From contig JAUIRK010001059.1 of the NCBI GenBank assembly GCA_030549495.1, forward strand, positions 124,001 to 188,000: 64,000 nucleotides of DNA, written 5' to 3'. Positions 23,501 to 38,500 of the stretch are shown piece after piece. This DNA is from Nectonema munidae. Lineage: Eukaryota; Nematomorpha; Nectonematoida; Nectonematidae. The notes beneath the pieces are model-generated. The model worked only from the letters and a program-made list of their open reading frames with translations. It did not search any database and was not told the origin of the DNA. Every line of letters starts with the position of its first letter. Position 1 is the stretch's first letter. Position numbers and translations under genes: made by a program.

Positions 23501-26500
23501 CTTAAAAAAGACAAGAATATTTTTGTTACGATTGCTGATAAAGTATCGCTTTGTTATGATGCATAGAAAAGTTTATGAAGATAAAGCAATAGACTTATTG
23601 TCAGACATCTCCTATTACAAAGTGGAAACCCAAAAACGAGATCCTCTTAAACAAACAGAACCTGAATTGAGCAAGTTCCTTTATGAAAAGCCTTTTCTAA
23701 TAACTTGATTACCTTCAAAGAATGGAAAAATTAAAGTCAACACTTATCCTTATTTTTACGGTCTGTTAAAAATACATAAAGGATGTGTTCCTCTTCATCC
23801 AATATTATTAATTGTATTCCTTCACCTTTTTATGAAGGATCAAAAGTTCTAGCAAAACAGATGTGTGTCAATGGCAGTCGTCTTTTTGTTTTGAACTCGA
23901 ATGATTTTGTTAAAAGGCTATCTAAAACAATTTTGAATGAAGATGAAATTTTGGCGAGTTTAGATTTTTCTCTCCTGTTTACTTCTATTCTTGCATGGCT
24001 ATTGAAATTGTGGAAAGAAAGCTTCTACTGAAGAATCATGATAGCAACAGTAACAGCTTTTTATGTATTGATAACATCGTTTTTCTGCCGAAACTAATTT
24101 TCGATAATAATTATTTTAAATTTCATAATGTTACATACCATCAAATTCACGGTGTAGCAATGGGCAATCCCCTGAGCCCTGTATTCGACGTTAAATTAGC
24201 CTTTAGTAACGAGAACTACGAATAAATTAAAATTCAAAGTTTACTACAAACCAACGCATGCTTTTAGATATCTCGATTTTTATCTGATCATGATTTAAAT
24301 TATCAGTAGGGACTACTATGTATAGAAGAGCCTATAACCTTATTATAGATCCGTTAGATCAAAAGGAAGAATTAAAAAACGTATAGTCAATTTTGAAAAG
24401 TAATAACTACAATAACCAGGCAATTAAAAAAGTGCAAAAAATTCAGTCTTCAATGACTCTTCGGGGGCTAAATATTTTAAGCCTCCTAGCATACCTTTAT
24501 TTTGAATGATCCAGAAAAATCAGTAATAAGCTCGCCTTCTATACAACCGTATTTTAGAAGGTTAAAGAAAATTCTATCTTCTTACAACCTCAGTGTGATT
24601 GCTAAACCTAACAGATCTTTGAAATCTCTACTTGGCAACAACAATAATAATGAAAATTTAAATTTAAAAAATGTAAAAGTTGTAATGCTTCAACTCCAAC
24701 AATTGCTTGAAACAAAGATTGCAACAACATAAAAGCAATATTAACAGCTATAAAAAGATAAAATCTAAAAAAGCTAAAATTGAAACATTTACAAATAAAA
24801 TGATCGAACATATGAATTTGATTTAGTCAATATAAGTATTTTGCTTTCAAACTGAAAGACAAACTTTAGAGTTTCATGAAGCGGTATATTCAATGCAAAA
24901 TGAAAACTCAATCAATGAACATATACAAATTTCACCTATCTATCATAAACTAGTTATAAAGTGATGTAACTTGGTACACTTTCATTTGTTCAATTTCATC
25001 CTACTTCTACATCTACCAGACTATACAATTTATTTTGTTCTTTCCATACATTATCACATACAAATATATAATAATAATACTAATAATTGTGCAACATTAT
25101 AAGTTTTACTGGTAATACTCAGTTGTAACACCTATTGTTCCTTCTCATACCATGCAGCTACTTCTACACTTACACTTAAAACTTAAGTTATATGAAATAA
25201 GAGTTATACTTAAGTTATTACGTTTTAAAATTTAAGTTATATGAAACAGAAGAACTTAAAATTTTCGTATAAACACGTTTCAGTATATAATATCTAAACA
25301 AAGTCGTAAAATGGGTAAAAGATGCTAAAACGTATGGAATTTCTACATACAATCCAAATAATCAGCTTTAAGTTACTCTCAGAAAGGTTACAAGTATTCA
25401 CGGATTTTCGTTATTCGCGGTTAGTCCTCCTGCCAATAATGAGGGGTTGACTGACTAATTAAAACTTCTTATTTTCAAAATTGGATATTTTAGCAAAAAT
25501 ACGTTGACTTGTTAAAATTTAACAAAAATTACATTAAATCTTCGCGAAACCTTTTAAGGTTGAACGAAGGGGAGACAAGAATGATTTGGATGATACTGCA
25601 GAACACTTTTGATTATATACTAATGTGTTTTAAGTAATAGAAATTGCCAAATAACTTTTAATTAAATAACAAGTGTCTTTTTAGGAATTGGAATTGCCAA
25701 ATGGGCATAATATAATTAAAGACTTCCAAGTTATACAGTTTTATCTTAAAGTTTCAAAAAAAAAGTCCTTCTAATATTATATTAAAAATTTTTGGACGTG
25801 TGTGCACATTTTTTCGAGAATATGTCTCTGGAGATTCAGTCATACAACCAAGTTCGTGAGCTCCTTCCTACCTAAGCTCTTACTTTCGACAACGAGTCTT
25901 TTTTAGCGGCTTATTTTACTGAGTCGTATTTTGCAGGAAATTGAAAAATATTTACAAGTGAAATAGCTTGGATCTTTTCCTTCAGCTTTTCTTGAAGAGA
26001 TTGTAAGGCAGCATTGTTGAGGACTTTGACTGCAGCACCCTCATTAAGCGTTGCAGAAATGGAAGCACACTTTTCAAGTAGGAACTTTATGATGTCATGC
26101 TTTCCTTCTTGTTCCGCGGAATCGTGGTTAATGTAAGGATTTATGTTGGCTTTTTGCGAAGGAGATAAACGTAAATTCTCAAAAGCGTGCAATTCATTGT
26201 TCACGTTTTCTTCATGATCCTTGGAATGAGAGTTGTTTTCGCCTATTTCCTTTTTTTCTCCATCACTTTCTGAAACCACAAAAAGCTTAATGTAACACGC
26301 CCATTCACTAGTTCAACATTGACTAACAGCCAAAATAAAGTTTAGGAACTTTCTATAATTGTGTATAACTTCTATTATGAAGCCCAATAAGAGAGTAATT
26401 GACTTTTAAATGTTGTTGTAATGTCGAGAGCAGGGATCACCAAACAACGGCCCGTGGCCCAGATCCGGCCCGCCAGCTAAATTTTGATATTGATAGGTGT

Positions 26501-29500
26501 TACAAAATAAGTATTTTGAAATATATTGTGTTCATTTCCAATTTTTATGTATCCTTAGTGTATCAACTTTGTCACATCCATAGGGAAAGATCGAAAAGTT
26601 TGCTTTATTTTGTTTTAAACAAGTATTAATAGGAATTTCATAATGCCAGTGTTTTTTAACCTTTCAATATTCCGGCCAGCGTTTTTTAAATTTTCGGTGA
26701 TCAGGCCCGCTTCAAGAAAAGTTTCGCGACCCTGGTCTAGAGCATGGGTGATCAACCCATGGCACATGCATCAAACTTGGCGCATTTTATGTCTAAAAAT
26801 AGCGCATGGTCTTGTTCAGTAGTAACTCATTAAGTCTAAAATTTTAGATAAATATAAGAGTTGAGAAATTTTTAATATTTATCCGAGGTTTATTTATAAA
26901 ATTTCTATTTCTAGAGGCCAAGTTCTTAACACTGGAAAAACCGTACATTCATATATCAACTAAGACCGTACCGGTAAAAGGACCAGAAATGTAGTTTATT
27001 TTCAACTATATATAATAAAAGTGATAATGCATGTATAAACAAAGAAAACATAAATCAAAATATATCTTTAAAGTTCCATATATTTTATTGATTTTAAATC
27101 ATCTCAAATATCACTTACTCGTGGATAAATTGATTTTTTGATTTAGCGTTAACATTATTGTTTTAGAATTTATTGATTTATTCTTGAAATCAATTTTTAA
27201 TTTGTTTATCCCAAAAACTATTACCATCTGTAATTTCTATTTTCTTCGATTTATAGTCGATATCCTTGATTGCTCCATCTATTTCTTGTGATTCTAAAAC
27301 TTTGATTCTTATCTCTAACAAAAAATTATTGTACTGATTATGATGGATCTTCACGTTTTAACAGTCTTTGGTCTTCAATATCTGAAAGTTATTCAGCCGT
27401 TTCTGACTTTGATAGTGATTCCAGTGATGGAAACACTATTTTATCCTCTCTTTGTTCTTCTTCATGTAATATAAATTCTACCTTAAAATCCAAAGATTGG
27501 ACATCACAAATTCTTACGACAAGCAAGCCTATTAACGCAATTTACTTTGTAAGTCTGGTGGATTCTTTTATAAACAATCGCGTCAATAATTGCATTATCT
27601 TATTGGAATTGTTTGGATTTCAGAATTTTGATGAAATAATCAAGCGTACCATAGAAGCAAATAAAAAAACAATGCAAATTTTTGTTTATTTTTATCAAAA
27701 TTCCATGCCATCATCGTGCTTTGAATTATTATTAGAGGTTTCATCAATGGAAGAAACGAACATAAATTATGGAAGAAAAATATTCAATAAAAAAAGTTCT
27801 TGCTGATTTACGATTTGATGATAAAACTCAGCAATTCGTTCATTTTGGAGTAATGTAATCGAAAATTTTCAAAAGTGTTATTTTCCTCGCGGATCAGTAG
27901 TTTGAAATAAAGTTCTAGATGCTTTGTGATGCTCATATTTACAATGTTTTGCAATCACTTCATTATGGTGGAAAAGATAAATCTCGGATCCATGTAGAAC
28001 TAGGAGAGCATATTGTTACATTCTTAAAAGATCTCATTTACTAATGTGAGGGGCGATGATTGATCAGAGGAAAATGTTAAAACAATTATGATTTTAGGAG
28101 TGAAATTTTAACGTTTACGAAAATGAAGGTTGTCAATCGCTGAATTGAGTGATGATGACTGGCTACTCGATCTTACTTTTCTTGTTGACTCAATCTCAAT
28201 GGCTTTAAGAAATGGGCTAATTTATTCATCAGTTGTACAGTCATATCAAATCAAAAAGAAATTCAACCGTGGGAAAAACAGCTGAGAAATGGTTATACTT
28301 TCTATTTCCCTCAATACCTTGAAAAAACATGCGAAAAGTAATGTGAAAAATTATATGTTAATTAATGTGACAAGACAAGTAATGTATCCTAGAAAATTAA
28401 GGGAGAAGAAGCTTCAGAGTCAGATTGTAAGATAGAAGGAAATCGAATCTTCAGATGTTGGCATAATGATATGTGAAGATTAGCTAATTAACAAACGTAA
28501 AAGGCTTACAAAACATATTTTTAGAAGTTTGTAACATTTCTAAAAAAATACAAGGTAGAGAAATGTAAGCTAAAACAAACGTGAGTGGAGGGACGTGGGG
28601 GAGGAGTCAGTAGTTTGAGACGGTAAAGCATCAATTTCGGGCTGGCTGAAGTTTTCAATATGAGCAAATTCGTTATCTGATTGATGAGAAGCCAAACCAC
28701 CTTTTTCTTGATTGATGTTGTAATGTGAAAATTGACGGGCAGGTAAAGCACAGGTCAGATTTTGAATGTTCTTTTTTTTCTAAAATCAAAACTTCAATCT
28801 AATATTTTATTAATGATATCTTTATCCTTAATACAAAATCTAAAAACAAATTAAGGTTAGAGGGGAGAGTGTCGTTGCTTAGAATGCTAGTCATCGATGT
28901 TGTTAGAATCAAACGTCTTTTCAAAATTTGTTACGAGCTAGCAAAACTTCAGAAAGTATACATAACTTAGCTTCAATAAGTAAAAAAAGTTTTTAGAACC
29001 GAACTAAAATGTGAAATAGTCTCTGACGAAAAGTAAACACCGAGCTCTTATGAATATAATAGTAAATCATAATATAATAGTAATTATTGCTTTTTGAAGA
29101 AAAAGATCCTAAACTGCATCTTCTTCTCCTGCCGGAAATATTTTGAAAAATTCGCCACATTGATTATAATTGTTTATTAGAGTGGCCTAAAATTTTTTTT
29201 TGATTTTTCTAAAGTCTCACACTTTAATACAATTAAACTAATCAAAATAAATATTTATATAAAATTTTTGCCTTCTTAATTGATTATTATTTAAAGTGCG
29301 GCCAAACTCAAAAAGACTTGGTTAATGGAAACTGGTTGAGCCCGACTCTTTGGGAACAATAACCAGGCCTCGGAGGCAAAATGGTTGATGATGATGATGA
29401 TGATGTTTTTTGTTTGCTTGCTTCATTTTTATATAATGGCGTTTAAGGTGATACTTTTTTAATGATTATGTCAAGTAAGAAAAAAATAGAATGAAGAAAT

Positions 29501-32500
29501 TGTCATAAAAAATAAATTTATATCCAATGATTTAGCAGGAACAAAAACTAGTGATAGAAAAGCAAAGATTATGATTTCAGCAACTGCATCTGCTTTGGGA
29601 AAATATATAGATCATTAAGTTATCTGTAGAAGTACTCTACAGCGTAAAAGAAAAGCTATACGCAAAAGAGTTTCAAGGAAAATTAAAGAAACATTCGGTG
29701 TAGATATACCAGCTTTAACTACTCACTGGGATACTGAGTTGATGTCTGATTTAACTGGTAATGAATTCGTGGTAAGATTGGTTGTTTTAATTACAGGAGA
29801 TGGAAAATCCAAACTTTTAGGCGTACCAAAAATTAAAGATAGTACTGGAACAAAAATTGCAGAAGTTATTTTTGATTGTATAAACCGATGGGGTTTGGAG
29901 GAAAAAATTAAAGTCATGTGTTTTGACACCACTACAATCAATACTGGAGTTAAAAAAGGTGCATGCCAAATATTAGAAAAAAAGCTTGAGAAAAAACTTT
30001 TTACCTGGCTTGTCGTCATCACATTAATGAAATTATTCTTTCTCAAGTTTGTCGACATCTGTTTGGCTTTTCTTCTGGTCCAGATATTCTTCTTTTCAAA
30101 CGCTTTAAGAGTTTTTGGAAAAATATCAACAAGAGAAATTATGCCATCAACAAAGTAGATTTACAACGGAGAAAAGAGGTTGTTGAAAAATGATCATGTT
30201 ACCTTATGAATGAATATCCTCAAGGAGATTATCGTGAGCTTTTAGAATTGACAATTATTTATTTAGGTCGTGTTACAAATCGAGGAATTCATTTTCAACA
30301 GCCTGGTACTTTGCATAAATTAGAGAATTGAATAAGGCACAAGTTATCTATTCTACAAAGATTTCAATTCCAAATAACAAAAAAAGAAGAACGTTCCATC
30401 GATAGGTTTTCCTTTTTGCTGTACAGTATTATATGTACCAAATTGGTTTGAAGCTACTTCTTCTGCATCGGCACCTAGAGTAGACTTGGAATACTTACAA
30501 AAGCTTAAAAAATGTGAAGATAAAGAGCTTTCGTTTATACCCAGTAAAGCTCTTTGTAGGCATCTTTAGTATTTGAGTGAGGATTCAGTTTCATTTTCTT
30601 TTATGGATGACAAAGCACCAGATTTAATTAAAAATAGAATGATTGAAGCATTAAAAAGGGCAGAATCAAAAATTTTGGACCGAAAAAAATTGTTTGAACA
30701 GAATAATCGAAATGTAACTTTGGCTGATTTTGTATCAGAAAAAAAGCAAAGAATTTTTATTTATCTTTGTTTGTTTCTTTTCTTGAAATTGACGTAAGAA
30801 TATGGAAAGAAAATAATGATTTAAAATAATTGAAGTTGTCAATAATAACGCTGAACGAGCAATAGCTTTAATTCAAGATTTTAATAACCATTTGAGGAAA
30901 GACGAAAAAGATAATTTAATAAACTTTTTATTGATTTTGCTCTTTTTTAATAAAAATTTTGATAAAAAATCAAAAATTCAAGTGTTATTGTTTGATCAAG
31001 CATACTTAATTTTTAGACATTATCTTCCCAAATTATGGGGTAAGACATAAAAAAATTTCTTGGCCTACTTTATTGTTTATACAAGATATCAACTAATATT
31101 AGAAATCTTAACTTCTCCTCTATTCAATCATCATCAGAAACCGAACATCGTGAAATAGCACTTTCGTCTATTGAATTCTCAACAGTTAGAGATTTTTGAG
31201 GTTCTCTGGATGAGGTTTGAATGGCCGTGTAAGAGTTAGGCGTGAGCGTTAGCACTCTCATGTTAGGTTAACGCTTAGTATATTTTACTTATCAAATATA
31301 TAAATGGATGAGAAAGCGTATGCCTTGGCTTCCTTCTTCATCTTTTTCAGTTGATGTTTGCTGTAGTTGAAAGCGTCGTGATTGAAGGCCTCCTTTTCAC
31401 CATTACATTGCCATTCGCGCTGATCCAAGAGTAGATGGCCTTTGTTTAGAGAATGCAAATACTAAAAAGAATGAAGTTATCAATTATTGCTCGCAGTCTA
31501 AACACCTCAGATTTCCATCAAGGGTACCCACGCCACGAAGGATATTTCTCTCAGGGGGCACATCCTTGAAATTATTGGGGTGGAGCGGACTTTTAAGCGT
31601 CTTCCAAAAAATACAGCACATTTTTCTGAATTCCTACTCCTCTCTTGTCTATTCTATTTCATTCTTAATTAAGCTTAATGTAAACTTTAACCGCCGCCCT
31701 GCTTAACGTCAACAATGAATGAGGACTTATAAATAGCTCCTTCTTTCTCACTTCAAATAGATGCGCACCATCTCCAAATTATGTGTAGAAAAGGGGTAAA
31801 GATATCAATTAAATAAAAAAAATTGGAAATTTTATTGAATGAAAAAATCATTCATTAATTTTCAGTTGTTCCATTTCTTCTTCATAAAAAATGAAGAAAT
31901 GTTTTACTGAGAAAAATAAATAAAAAAAACATATCCAAATTACATAACTTTTCTGATGTAATTTCTATCAAAAAATAAAACAGAACTAAAGTTAGAAAAC
32001 TTGGTATTGGAATTTTTGTGTATAAAAATAAGTGTTAGTTAGTTAGAATCTCAAAAAAGGGTATAAAATAAAGATAAAATTGTGCAAACAATAAATTAAG
32101 ATTGCATTACTTCATTTTTCTCAGCATCATTCAAAAATAGTTTAAAAGCTAAATTGGTGCAAGCTACAAAAATCTACAAAAAGTAAAATAACGTTTAACA
32201 TTTTGCAATGATTTGCCTTTTATAATAACTTTTAAGTAAAAAAAAAGTCTATCAGAAAAAGTTATAGAGCTTCAACAAAAACTAAAAAATTTTACAGCAT
32301 AACTTAAGTTTTTTGAAAACCTCATCGATACCAATTTGTTCATAGTTTGACATAATCGGTACACCAGTGCCTTGTCAATGAAAACACACCCACGGTACCT
32401 TTACCTTTTACTCAAAATTGGAAAATTTGCTACATAATTAACATAAGAGAGAAAGGAGACAAAATAAACTAATAAAGCAATTTTCACTATTTAAAATGAA

Positions 32501-35500
32501 ACTGTCTGTTCTCAGAATAATTTCAAAATAATAGGAGGCATAAAAAAAGAGATTTTGTTTCGATATTATATTTTTATTATAATAATCAACAAATTTTCTT
32601 AAAAAAATGTGGAATTTTTACGCACCGATCGTGGTAAGAAGTTTATTTAGCCATTATTATTAAGAGATAAGAATTTAATTTGACACGAACACAAAATCGA
32701 ACATCAAATCCCAAAAAGTGATTCTAACGTATGAGTCAAGGACATCACTCTCAGTCATCGCATCAACACCATCAAATTCTAAATCAAAAATAAGGTAGGT
32801 AGGTAGGTATCTTCCCCATCATATCCAGACATGTAAGTAGCTTAACTTTATTTATACGAGTCTCCTTGTTTTACAATATCACTTTATTAAAGGACCCGTT
32901 TCGTATGGATATCAGAGATGTATGGGATATGCGAGGCGAATTATTATCCATAATTGAAAATAGCTATTTTTAAAATTTGAGATCAAACACTTTAGTTTTG
33001 CACCTTTTCCCCTTTACAAATATCACTGATGTAACCAGCCTGAAATTTTAATATCAAATCACTTTATGATTTTAGAAAAATTTAAATGATTTATTTTTGA
33101 TGACCGCCATCTAAACATTTTCAAATGGTAAACTCAAGAAAATAATTTCCTACTATTACATACATATTTATTTATCAAGGCGATTTTGTCAGGTTTTTAT
33201 TATAAAAGTAGATCTGAGAACCACTCCAATGCTGTAAATACTGAATAAGGATAAGCTCTTATTCTCCCTGAAATGTCTCACGCGTCTCAAATAGCCTTTT
33301 ACAGCGAATCTCTAGACCTGCCTTCCCGTGGCTTCGTGTTTTAACTGAATGGCTTAGAGGTGCAAAGCGAGTAATAGGCGCTATAACCTATAGCTTCGGG
33401 CAGAGCTCGCTGGCTCGTCATTATTGGTCTAAGGGGGCTCTAGGAGTAAATAACTCCGAAATCAAATTACCTGCTGCCTTGTAGGTTTTGCTCATCAGAA
33501 CAAAGGCTAGGCCCACCGCTTAAAACTGTGGTTGACGGCAGGAAAGACATCCGGTCATAAAACTCTTGCTCTAACTAAACTTATATGATAATGCAGCGAA
33601 ATATCCATCTTATGAAACAATGTTCCCATTTACAAAATCCTTGGGTAGATGGGGCAAATAAAAATACGAGGATCATGTCTTCAATCTCTAACACAATGGA
33701 AAAGTGTCAATTTTAAAAAATAGCAGTAAGCCATTATTTAATAAGTTCCTATCTATTTGAGAACTTATTGAGATTAGCTAGTATAAATCTAGGATCTCTA
33801 GTAGGAAAAAGTACAGAATGTGCAAACATGCTTAGTAGAAGGAATGTGGCCATTGCAGGTCTGCAAGAGGTGAGGTACAAAAATGAAGGCACCAAAATTG
33901 TTAGAGGAAATGACGAAGATTACAAGTTATACTGGAGCGGGAACAAAAACAAACGGGAAGGAATTGGATTTATGGTAAATTTGAGGTGGGCACAAAAAGT
34001 TATAGCTATGGAACGTGTAAGTGATAGGATAATAGTTATGGAAGTAGATAGGGGGATGAGGTTGTACCTGTGCCATCTTTTTACGCAGCACAGAGTGGTC
34101 CGGAAATAGAAGAAAAAGAATCCTTTTACGCAAGTTTGAGTAGAGTGATGCTGAAGGTGCAAGGGAAGTGTGTCATCTTAGGTGACTTTAATGGACATGT
34201 TGGAAAAGATTGTGACGGTTATGAAGATGTACATGGTGGTTTGGGCTTTGGAAGCTTCCAATTGAAGATTGCAAACACTTGGTTTAAGAAAAATGTGGGA
34301 AAATTAATTACTTATGAGTCCGGGGTCATAAAACAGTGATTGACTATATTCTTGTTAGAAAAAGTCAAAAACATTTAGGCTATCTCATGTGAAATGATCT
34401 TGTGACAACATCGTCTTTTGACAATCGATTTTATAATGAAAAATCAAGTAGGCAATGAAAAATTGAAATAAAGCGTGATCAAGACATGGAAGTTGAACGC
34501 GGTGAAAGAAAAGAAGGAAAAATGCCATTCATGAAGAAGGGAAAGAACTGAAGAAGCCAGGAAGTTATATGTGTTTCATAGGAACAAAGCCAAGGTTATT
34601 GCAAAAGCGATGCACGATGAAGCTACTGAAGAAGCAAAACAGAACAGATGAAAGTGGAAAAAATGATGAGACATGTGTTCCGCATGGCCAGAACAAGCGC
34701 CATAAACAAGAGGGACGTTATAGCAAATCCGTGCATGAAAGATCGAAGTGGTGAATTTAAGCTACGCTTGTCTAATAGGTTGGATCTATGGAAAGATTAT
34801 TGCGAAGATTTGTTGAATAAAGAACATGTATGGAACAAAAAGTTGCAAGCTGAGCCAAATGAAGGACCCGTATATCAAATAACTGATGAGAAAGTTGAAC
34901 AAGCTTTGTGAAAATGAAGAAGAATAAAGCACCTGGCCCGAGTGGTGTACCGATAGAAACTTTACAATTATGTGGATTAGAAAATGAATTGGCCAGAGTA
35001 AGTAGCGAATGAATGATGATGAAAAGTAGATCTGAGAATATATAAGTTTTAAGAGTATATTTAAGATTTTTAAAACATCGATCTCAAACGTATCATCGTT
35101 TTGAAGTGAAATGGCACTATTACATATAATTAATGCTGAAAAATGAGGTTCCTGTCTTTAATATATAAAATCGCATATTGAATATATTTGCCCAACTTTT
35201 TTAATTCTTTGAAATTTCCCTAAAATTGGTGGAACACTTACAAAATAAATAAGCCATTTTAATCAAAGTAGAAAATTCTACGTGTATGAATATAATAGCC
35301 CAAAATCATAGATTTAAGTATGCAGTAGTCGGAAAATTACTTTCTGGCTTTGTCAGGCACGTGATCTTGCCAGACCACTAATATTCAGTTAATCTAACAG
35401 GGCTGAACAAGCAAACAACCCCTCGTATCACTGTAGCAATTGAAATATTTCTATCTTATACCCAAATTTATCTATGTATGTGATTTGATTTAATAGAATA

Positions 35501-38500
35501 GCATTCTCCCATATAAATTTTAATCTTTTCTTTAATTTCTACCCGTACAAATATCTCTGTATGCAATTTGATACTTATGTTTAGAAGACATTGTAAAATA
35601 TGGAAATTACATACATTTTTAGTCCTTATAGGAAATTAAACATTGCTATATCTTCGCATGCCAAAAGATTTTTTCCATAGAAATCGTCTCTTTAAAAAAT
35701 TTATGAGTGCTATGCGGCAGTGTAAGATATTTATTAAAAAAGTAAGGAAAATATTTTAAATTATGGATTGTAGTTTTTAGCGACAGGGAAAAAAGATTAA
35801 AGGTAAAGTGTGAGAATACTTGGATGAGAGGAAGAGAGCCTTGGCAAAACTTGGTAGATAAGGAAAGATCTTTGAATGCTTCAACGCTCACAAAGGGAGA
35901 AAAGCAGTTAAGGCATGTAACGACCTTGACCATTTTCCCGGAAAAGAAGAGGTCAACCAGAGAACTAAAGGAAGTGACAACAGCCTTCTCATTGGATTTG
36001 ATTGGCGAGAACATTGGTGGTGTGGCTCCATCTAAATAATGTTATAAAATTTAAAAACTACTTCTCTTTTTACAAAGTCAAGGCTAGAAACCTTGGATTA
36101 TTTATTGGCATAAATTAAAGGCAATTTCAATTGTGAAGGTTGGAAGTGATAAATAAGTCAAGTAACTATGGCAGCATTCAAACTGTGTGAGGTTTAGTGC
36201 GTATCCTCATTTTCATAATTTGACAAAAAGTGCTTTACAGCTTTGTGAGTGACAATGCCAAAGAATTGCTCTCTTGACGAGATTACTCTTATTAATACTT
36301 GGATATACTTGTTTATAAATAAAGGATCAATTTCCGTTTGGAAGAGAAATTACGAAGAAAGTGTCCCTAAATCACATTTGATTTGGAATCTAATCCAAAA
36401 AAGTCAGGTGATAAAACAAACAAAATACATTCAATTTCTCTGAAACTACTGCTGCTGGTAAAAAAGACAAGACTAAATCAAATGAAGAAAATGAGATTTA
36501 AGAGAAATTGCAAATCCAGTATCCAAAGACTCCATTACGAATTAAAAGTTGTGTTAATAAAGGAGTCATGTTACTTTTTAACTTTTGAGATGCAATCAAA
36601 CGACTTTCCTCATCTTTTATCGCGTCTAAGAAAAAGAAGAAAAACTCGTGGCTGTCATGCTGATTCTTGTCATTGAAGTAGGGCAGCCTTAAAAAGAAGT
36701 CACAATGAAATGAAGGAGTTCTAGCAGGCGATGTTATAAAGAGGATAGGTAGTCGCTTTCTTTTTTTCTAAGCCGGGTACTGCTTCCCCACCCCTTCCCC
36801 TCAATCTGTTTATAGACCTAGAAACACAAATAAAAGGTTTAAATCTTTGCAAAATCAAAAGTTCCACCATACCAAAATAAACGTTACAAAATCGATTATT
36901 AGTTAAAAAATTTTTTATTCTTTATCAAGTTTAAATATTTATCTAGGTTAGAATAATATCAGTACCTAATTTCTATGTCAATTGAATTGAATAATTTTTA
37001 GAAACGGTTAATTTGATCTAAATATAGAATATTTAAAGATACCCATGCAAACCTAATGGAAAATTAAAGATGCATCAAAATTATATGAGACATTGAGATC
37101 AATTTTATTTCATCAAAAACGTAAATACAAACGTTTGGTTAGTAAGAAACAGGAGGAAAATAAATGGCGGTGAAGATCGATGAACACAACTTCCTAGTCA
37201 CGCCCAGCGATCCATGTGTAATACGATCCCTTCCATCAATCAAAAAAATGATTGCTTGTTTCGATTCTAGAAGTAGTTATTATTAAATAAGCCATTAATA
37301 ATACTTAATTAACATAATATGATTAATAATCATATTATGTTTTTAGGTCTTAAATAAAATTTACCGTAAGAGGAGGTTAAGGTATTAACATCTTTATTAG
37401 ACACAATCTAATATATCATAAATTTACATGTCCATTTGGAAGATAAAATTCTAAATTTCGTTTAAAAATATTTTGACCAAAAAAATATATAAAAAATGTG
37501 TATGTATCACATATAAAATGAGCTTGTTGCTAACGATATAATTAAAGGCTATTCACATGTGAATCTAAAATGAGTTTAAGAATTCAAATACTATGATATA
37601 AAAATCAAGGAGCCGCATATTATTGTTAAGCATAAAAGAAGGTATGACACATTTCTGATATTCATTTAAAATATCATTTTATTTGACATTTTTTATTAGA
37701 ATAGGTGAATAAAAAAGACATCTTATTTTTCAATAAAAATTATAGAAAGCAAAATAAAGGAGAAAATACACTCCATCGTGCATGCATACACAAGCAAAAA
37801 AGAAGTCTGGAATAAAAAAGCACTACTGCAGAGTTTTAACAATTTATATTTACTATTTTTGTAAACTTTAAGTCTTATTGCATCCATATTTTTATGCACA
37901 AATTTATAATAAAAATGCTTCATTGTTTAAAAGCAAATTTTTATTCTTCTTTTTTTGCTTTCTATCATTTTTAAATGTAATATTAAATTTGATATTTTAT
38001 TCAACTAATCAGCTTTATATATATCATCATAAAGTGTTTGACCATAGAGATCAAGCCAATACAAGGATGCAAAATAGCGGAGTAGAGTTTCAAAGCTAAA
38101 ATTTCCAGAAAAATTTATGAGCTGATGACCATAATATTTTTGCATTTGATATGGTTATGAGTTTCACTGAACATTTCATTTACGGGTTCAAGTTTTAAAA
38201 ATTCCATATTTCTTGAGGATATCTAAGTCCTATTCCTTTGTTTTCAAGAGAAGGGCAGCAAAAAATATTTATAGCATTTTAACTTCTACTTCTACTTTCA
38301 CTTAAAGTTTCAAGATTATCTTGAGTGTAATTTCTATCCCAAACAGCAATAAATATTGATATAAGAAATATAGATGTCAATCTTCTCTACCAAAAACTCG
38401 GAATTAGAATTAATCCTATGCCTAACCAAAAAGAACACTTCGAGGGCGATCAAGATGCAATCTCCCTTTTCTTAAATCATTTCTCAACATTAATTCCTTG

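Noticed and set aside
29723-30058. 111-codon - strand frame
   Set aside because: Antisense shadow of the family B coding segment on +.
32710-32790. Possible additional USP exon (FDGVDAMTESDVLDSY)
   Set aside because: Good acceptor, but it needs a phase-1 donor from exon 5, and none exists in that exon.
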